A stretch of DNA of 42,990 bases from contig CANRGE010000013.1 of NCBI GenBank assembly GCA_947630065.1, positions 1 through 42,990 on the forward strand, given 5' to 3'. The notes under the pieces are model-generated. The model ran no database searches. It was not told the origin of the DNA and saw nothing but the letters and a program-made list of their open reading frames with translations. The stretch is from an uncultured Clostridia bacterium. Its GTDB lineage: Bacteria; Bacillota; Clostridia; TANB77; CAG-508. Position 1 is the first letter of the stretch. Each line of letters begins with the position of its first letter. Both the position numbers and the translations under genes were made by a program. Positions 38,979 through 42,990 of the stretch are shown piece by piece.

Positions 38979-40367
38979 TTAAAATTGAAAATAAACAAAA
39001 GGTTGCTCTCCTGTAAAAGCAAGACAAATTATTAAGCCTATAAATACGAAAAATATAGTTAATCCTGATGTCTTTTTCAAATCAACTGTATAATAGTAAC
39101 CATTAACTTCTTTTTCTCCATTTTTATGAGAATGTATTATTGCTATAATAGTAGAAATCGCTAATAAAATCAATGCAATAAACGACCATGAAAATAATTG
39201 TATTATACCTTCTTGCATTGTAAATATTCCTTTTATGATTAACCATGCTGTTTCAAAATTGTCTGCTCTAAAGAAAATCCATGTAAATGTAATAAACGCA
39301 AAAGTCATTATTGTACTAATAATTTTTTTACATATCCCTTTCTCTTTATGTGGCAACATTTTATCAATGCATAAAGCTATTCCATTTATAGCTCCCCAAA
39401 ATACAAAAGTCCAATTTGCTCCATGCCAAAGTCCACCAAGTAGCATTGTTGTAAATAGATTCACATATTGTCTTATTTTACCTTTTCTATTTCCTCCAAG
39501 AGGTATATATAAATATTCTTTAAGCCAAGTAGAAAGACTTATGTGCCATCTACGCCAAAATTCAGTAATATTTTGTGATATGTATGGTAAATTAAAGTTG
39601 CGATTAAAGTCATATCCTAAGCATTTGGCACATCCAATAGCCATATCTGAATAGCCAGAAAAGTCAAAGTAAATTTGTAATGAATATGAAATTGTAGCTA
39701 ATAATATAGTTATCCAGCTAAACGCACTTGGTGCACTATATACACTATCAACAAAAACTGAAATATGATCTGCTAAAACTATCTTTTTAAACATTCCAAA
39801 TGCAAATAATTGTATACCATATCTCGTATTATTTAGTGTAGTCTTCCTATCTTCTCTTAATTGTGGCAAAAAATCACTTGCTTTAACAATTGGTCCTGCA
39901 ACTAATTGAGGGAAAAAACTCAAATATAGTGCTAACTTAATAAAATCATTTTCTAGCTCTATCTTTCCACGGTGAACATCAATTACATAGCTAATTGCTT
40001 GAAATGTATAAAATGAAATTCCAACTGGTAGAATTATTTTTAGTGTAATAGCATCAATATTAAACAAGTTAGTAAAAGAAGTTAGTAAAAAATTAAAATA
40101 TTTAAAAAATCCAAGTACCGTCAATGGAATAATTATTCCAGCAATATATATACTTTTTTTATTTTTTGATCTTGCAGTAAAATATGATATAACCGTGATG
40201 AATAAAAGTAAAAAGCAAAATCTCCAATCCCAATATCCATAGAAAAAATAACTAGCTATAAGTAAAAAAATTTCTTTAATTCTAGGCGAAAAATGGCGCT
40301 GAATAATAACTGTTCCAATTATTAAAATGATAAAAAATATTAAAAAATCTATTGATGCAAATGACAT
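38979..40367 (-). CDS. MBOAT-family O-acyltransferase (AlgI/DltB-like)
   Basis: A 462-residue polytopic protein with all MBOAT motifs: IYFDFSGYSDMAIGCAK, FWRRWHISLSTWLKEYLYIP and GLWHGANWTFVFWG with the catalytic His. Very similar in type to the one at 4861, suggesting duplication or exchange between modules. Its ATG overlaps the SGNH gene stop by one base, with AGGAGG inside that gene's end, so the two are tightly coupled; here the SGNH partner comes first. Confidence 0.93.
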   Translation of the reverse strand: MSFASIDFLIFFIILIIGTVIIQRHFSPRIKEIFLLIASYFFYGYWDWRFCFLLLFITVISYFTARSKNKKSIYIAGIIIPLTVLGFFKYFNFLLTSFTNLFNIDAITLKIILPVGISFYTFQAISYVIDVHRGKIELENDFIKLALYLSFFPQLVAGPIVKASDFLPQLREDRKTTLNNTRYGIQLFAFGMFKKIVLADHISVFVDSVYSAPSAFSWITILLATISYSLQIYFDFSGYSDMAIGCAKCLGYDFNRNFNLPYISQNITEFWRRWHISLSTWLKEYLYIPLGGNRKGKIRQYVNLFTTMLLGGLWHGANWTFVFWGAINGIALCIDKMLPHKEKGICKKIISTIMTFAFITFTWIFFRADNFETAWLIIKGIFTMQEGIIQLFSWSFIALILLAISTIIAIIHSHKNGEKEVNGYYYTVDLKKTSGLTIFFVFIGLIICLAFTGEQPFVYFQF

Positions 40368-41371
40368 TATTCAACCTCCTTAATTACCTTATATAATTCA
40401 TCAGCTATCATTGCATGTCCGTATTTGTTCAAATGTCCAGTTCCAATAGTTGAATTATTAAATCCATATGGAATTATATTATTGTTCATATATTCCAAAT
40501 TAAAACGTTCACTCATATCTAAAAAATATATATCGTTTTTCTCACATATTTTTGCAAACAACTCTACATCCTTTTCATTATGATTAAAATTCATTTTTCC
40601 ATCATAATCTAAATATATACTCGGATGATAAACTATAATAATCTTCGCAGATGAATTTGAACTATCTGCATTTATTTTGTAAAAAAGCTCATCCATCTTT
40701 TTTTCATCAACTCTTGTATTTAAAATATCTTTTTCTTCCACATCATTTGAAATATTATTACTTAATAATATTTCTATTTGGCTATACAATAATCTCAAAA
40801 ATTGGTTTTGTTGTAATATTCCAATAATTCCTTCATTATATGACTCTATTTCCTCTAAGTTTCCTTTTATTGTACTTTCTATATTATCATTAGAAAAAGT
40901 AACTGAATCTGTTTCAATAATAATATAATCGGTTGGATTATATTTTTTAATTGCAGCTTCAAGATTACTAACACAAGTTAAAAAAGTATGTCCTGATGTT
41001 CCTATATTATATACATTTTCTTCTAACATAGAATTAAGTAAACCTGCTGTACTCTCTTTCATTGCAACTTGACGCGCTTCCATATGTGATGACCCCATTA
41101 TAAGTATATCGACATTTGTGTTTTCGTTATAGTCTAATATATTTTGATATCCTTCGTTATTAGTCTTTCCCCACGAAAATCCTTCAGTTCCTATCGAATA
41201 AAATTCATTCGCTTTCCATACATAATCTGTTGCACCATCAGTACATTTATAATGAACTGGTATATTTGAATAAAAAAAGCAAAAAGCAGTTAAAATTATA
41301 AATGCAATTCCTAATGATATTACATATTTTAAAATATTTCTTATCGTTTTTTTGGTAAAATTTCCGCACAT
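40367..41371 (-). CDS. SGNH-like O-acyltransferase partner, possible A7 frameshift at start
   Basis: A 334-residue protein as an open frame, with one membrane segment (about residues 11-34) and an outside SGNH-type domain: ILIMGSSHMEARQ with Ser95 and, near the C-terminus, GTGHLNKYGHAMI. It is the partner of the MBOAT that follows. The open frame starts at an ATG with no ribosome site. A much better start (AGGAG, 9 bases, ATG at 41402) lies in another frame and reads MKTVKKLKNTNVRKFYQ. Removing one base in the A7 run at 41347-41353 joins it to KTIRNILKYVISLG and gives 344 residues. So this gene is either frameshifted, switchable, or started inefficiently at 41371. Confidence 0.75.
   Translation of the reverse strand: MCGNFTKKTIRNILKYVISLGIAFIILTAFCFFYSNIPVHYKCTDGATDYVWKANEFYSIGTEGFSWGKTNNEGYQNILDYNENTNVDILIMGSSHMEARQVAMKESTAGLLNSMLEENVYNIGTSGHTFLTCVSNLEAAIKKYNPTDYIIIETDSVTFSNDNIESTIKGNLEEIESYNEGIIGILQQNQFLRLLYSQIEILLSNNISNDVEEKDILNTRVDEKKMDELFYKINADSSNSSAKIIIVYHPSIYLDYDGKMNFNHNEKDVELFAKICEKNDIYFLDMSERFNLEYMNNNIIPYGFNNSTIGTGHLNKYGHAMIADELYKVIKEVE
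41347..41353. repeat. A7 tract near the start of an SGNH gene
   Basis: Seven A on the coding strand at the point where the well-placed start frame and the body frame of the SGNH gene would join if one base were lost. Confidence 0.8.
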
Positions 41372-41402
41372 TTGTATTCTTTAGTTTTTTAACAGTTTTC
41401 AT

Positions 41403-41744
41403 TTTTATTTACTCCTATCCCTATAAATAAAGTAATTATATTTCAATTTCTCCATTTATCTTTTATTTTTAATTATAAGAATCTTTCTTTACCCATTAAC
41501 CATATCATTTCTTGCTATTTTTAGTTCAATGTATAAAAATAAAGTAGAAGGCATTTCTCTTTTTTACTGATTCACTTAAGTCTTTATGGAAAACCTCTCC
41601 CTCATGTCACTTTTATCTAGCTAAATTAAATATATTTATGTTATTTTTAACTATTCTAATCTGTTTTGTGTAAATTCTGTTGCTAGCGCATATATTATTT
41701 ATAATATCTTTTCTATTATTGCTATCATTACTTTTTATTAACTT
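41403..41744. other. 342-base intergenic region
   Basis: AT-rich stretch between the AT3 stop and the SGNH start. Apart from the AGGAG site for the ATG at 41402, no ORF with a ribosome site, no strong terminator and no convincing promoter are seen. TATAAT occurs twice on the minus strand (near 41440 and 41470) without a good -35. Confidence 0.5.
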
Positions 41745-42891
<1,147 letters not shown>

Positions 42892-42990
42892 TTTTTTCTC
42901 CTTTCATATTTTATCAATCTGTTAACTTAAATGAAAATTGAAACCTCAAACTCCTAGTGATATAATATTTTTGAACGAAAACAAAATATC

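Overview
The window comes from a very AT-rich, low-GC member of the Bacillota (Firmicutes), most likely a Clostridia-type gut bacterium. Supporting signs are strong AGGAGG-type ribosome binding sites, frequent TTG starts, TTGACA/TATAAT promoters, and LytR-CpsA-Psr, VanZ, CpsB/C/D and MBOAT/SGNH families. The species cannot be fixed from the sequence. All genes but one (36155-36691, +) lie on the minus strand, so transcription runs from high to low coordinates. The window is essentially one surface-polysaccharide (capsule or teichoic-like) locus with some housekeeping genes inserted.

Layout, right to left in transcription order. (1) 42891-38454: a repeat-controlled AT3 acyltransferase, an SGNH + MBOAT O-acylation pair and a VanZ-like protein. 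(2) 38389-36939: Wzz/CpsC and the CpsD tyrosine kinase, behind a promoter whose spacer contains a 14-base A tract. (3) 36155-36691 (+): a small membrane protein; next to it a 115-bp dispersed repeat that recurs at the left edge of the window. (4) 35992-33440: MBOAT + SGNH pair; then a DnaA-box-like cluster, a rhodanese, phosphofructokinase, a membrane protein and argS. (5) 28821-26587: an LCP-family ligase and a second repeat-controlled AT3 gene. (6) 26397 down to 3532: the main polysaccharide operon with its own promoter. It holds VanZ, the initiating sugar transferase, ManC-type pyrophosphorylase, Gmd and Rmd (GDP-D-rhamnose route), five glycosyltransferases, a Wzy-like polymerase, UDP-glucose dehydrogenase, a Wzx flippase, a third repeat-controlled AT3, then FkbH-like/ACP/MBOAT(frameshifted)/SGNH and finally MBOAT/DHHW. 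(7) 3381-152: CpsB phosphatase, GlmM, a small membrane protein and thymidylate kinase.

How they work together (inference): nucleotide sugars are made by ManC/Gmd/Rmd and Ugd. The repeat unit is started by the WbaP-type transferase, extended by the glycosyltransferases, flipped by Wzx, polymerised by Wzy under CpsB/C/D control, and attached to the wall by the LCP protein. An unusually large set of acyl-modifying enzymes then decorates it: four MBOATs with four SGNH/DHHW partners, three AT3 proteins and an ACP/FkbH module.

The most striking signal is switchable decoration. All three AT3 genes begin with a well-placed ribosome binding site and start codon, a few codons, and then a long dinucleotide tract, (AC)17, (AC)17 or (AG)20, before the membrane domain. 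In every case the start is out of frame with the body by exactly one repeat unit, so all three read as OFF in this molecule and ON after gaining one unit. A fourth (AC)17 tract starts a short ORF in front of a terminator and another MBOAT gene. An A7 tract separates the good start of one SGNH gene from its body, and an A14 tract lies inside the Wzz promoter. Together these suggest a multi-locus phase-variable acylation system for one polysaccharide.
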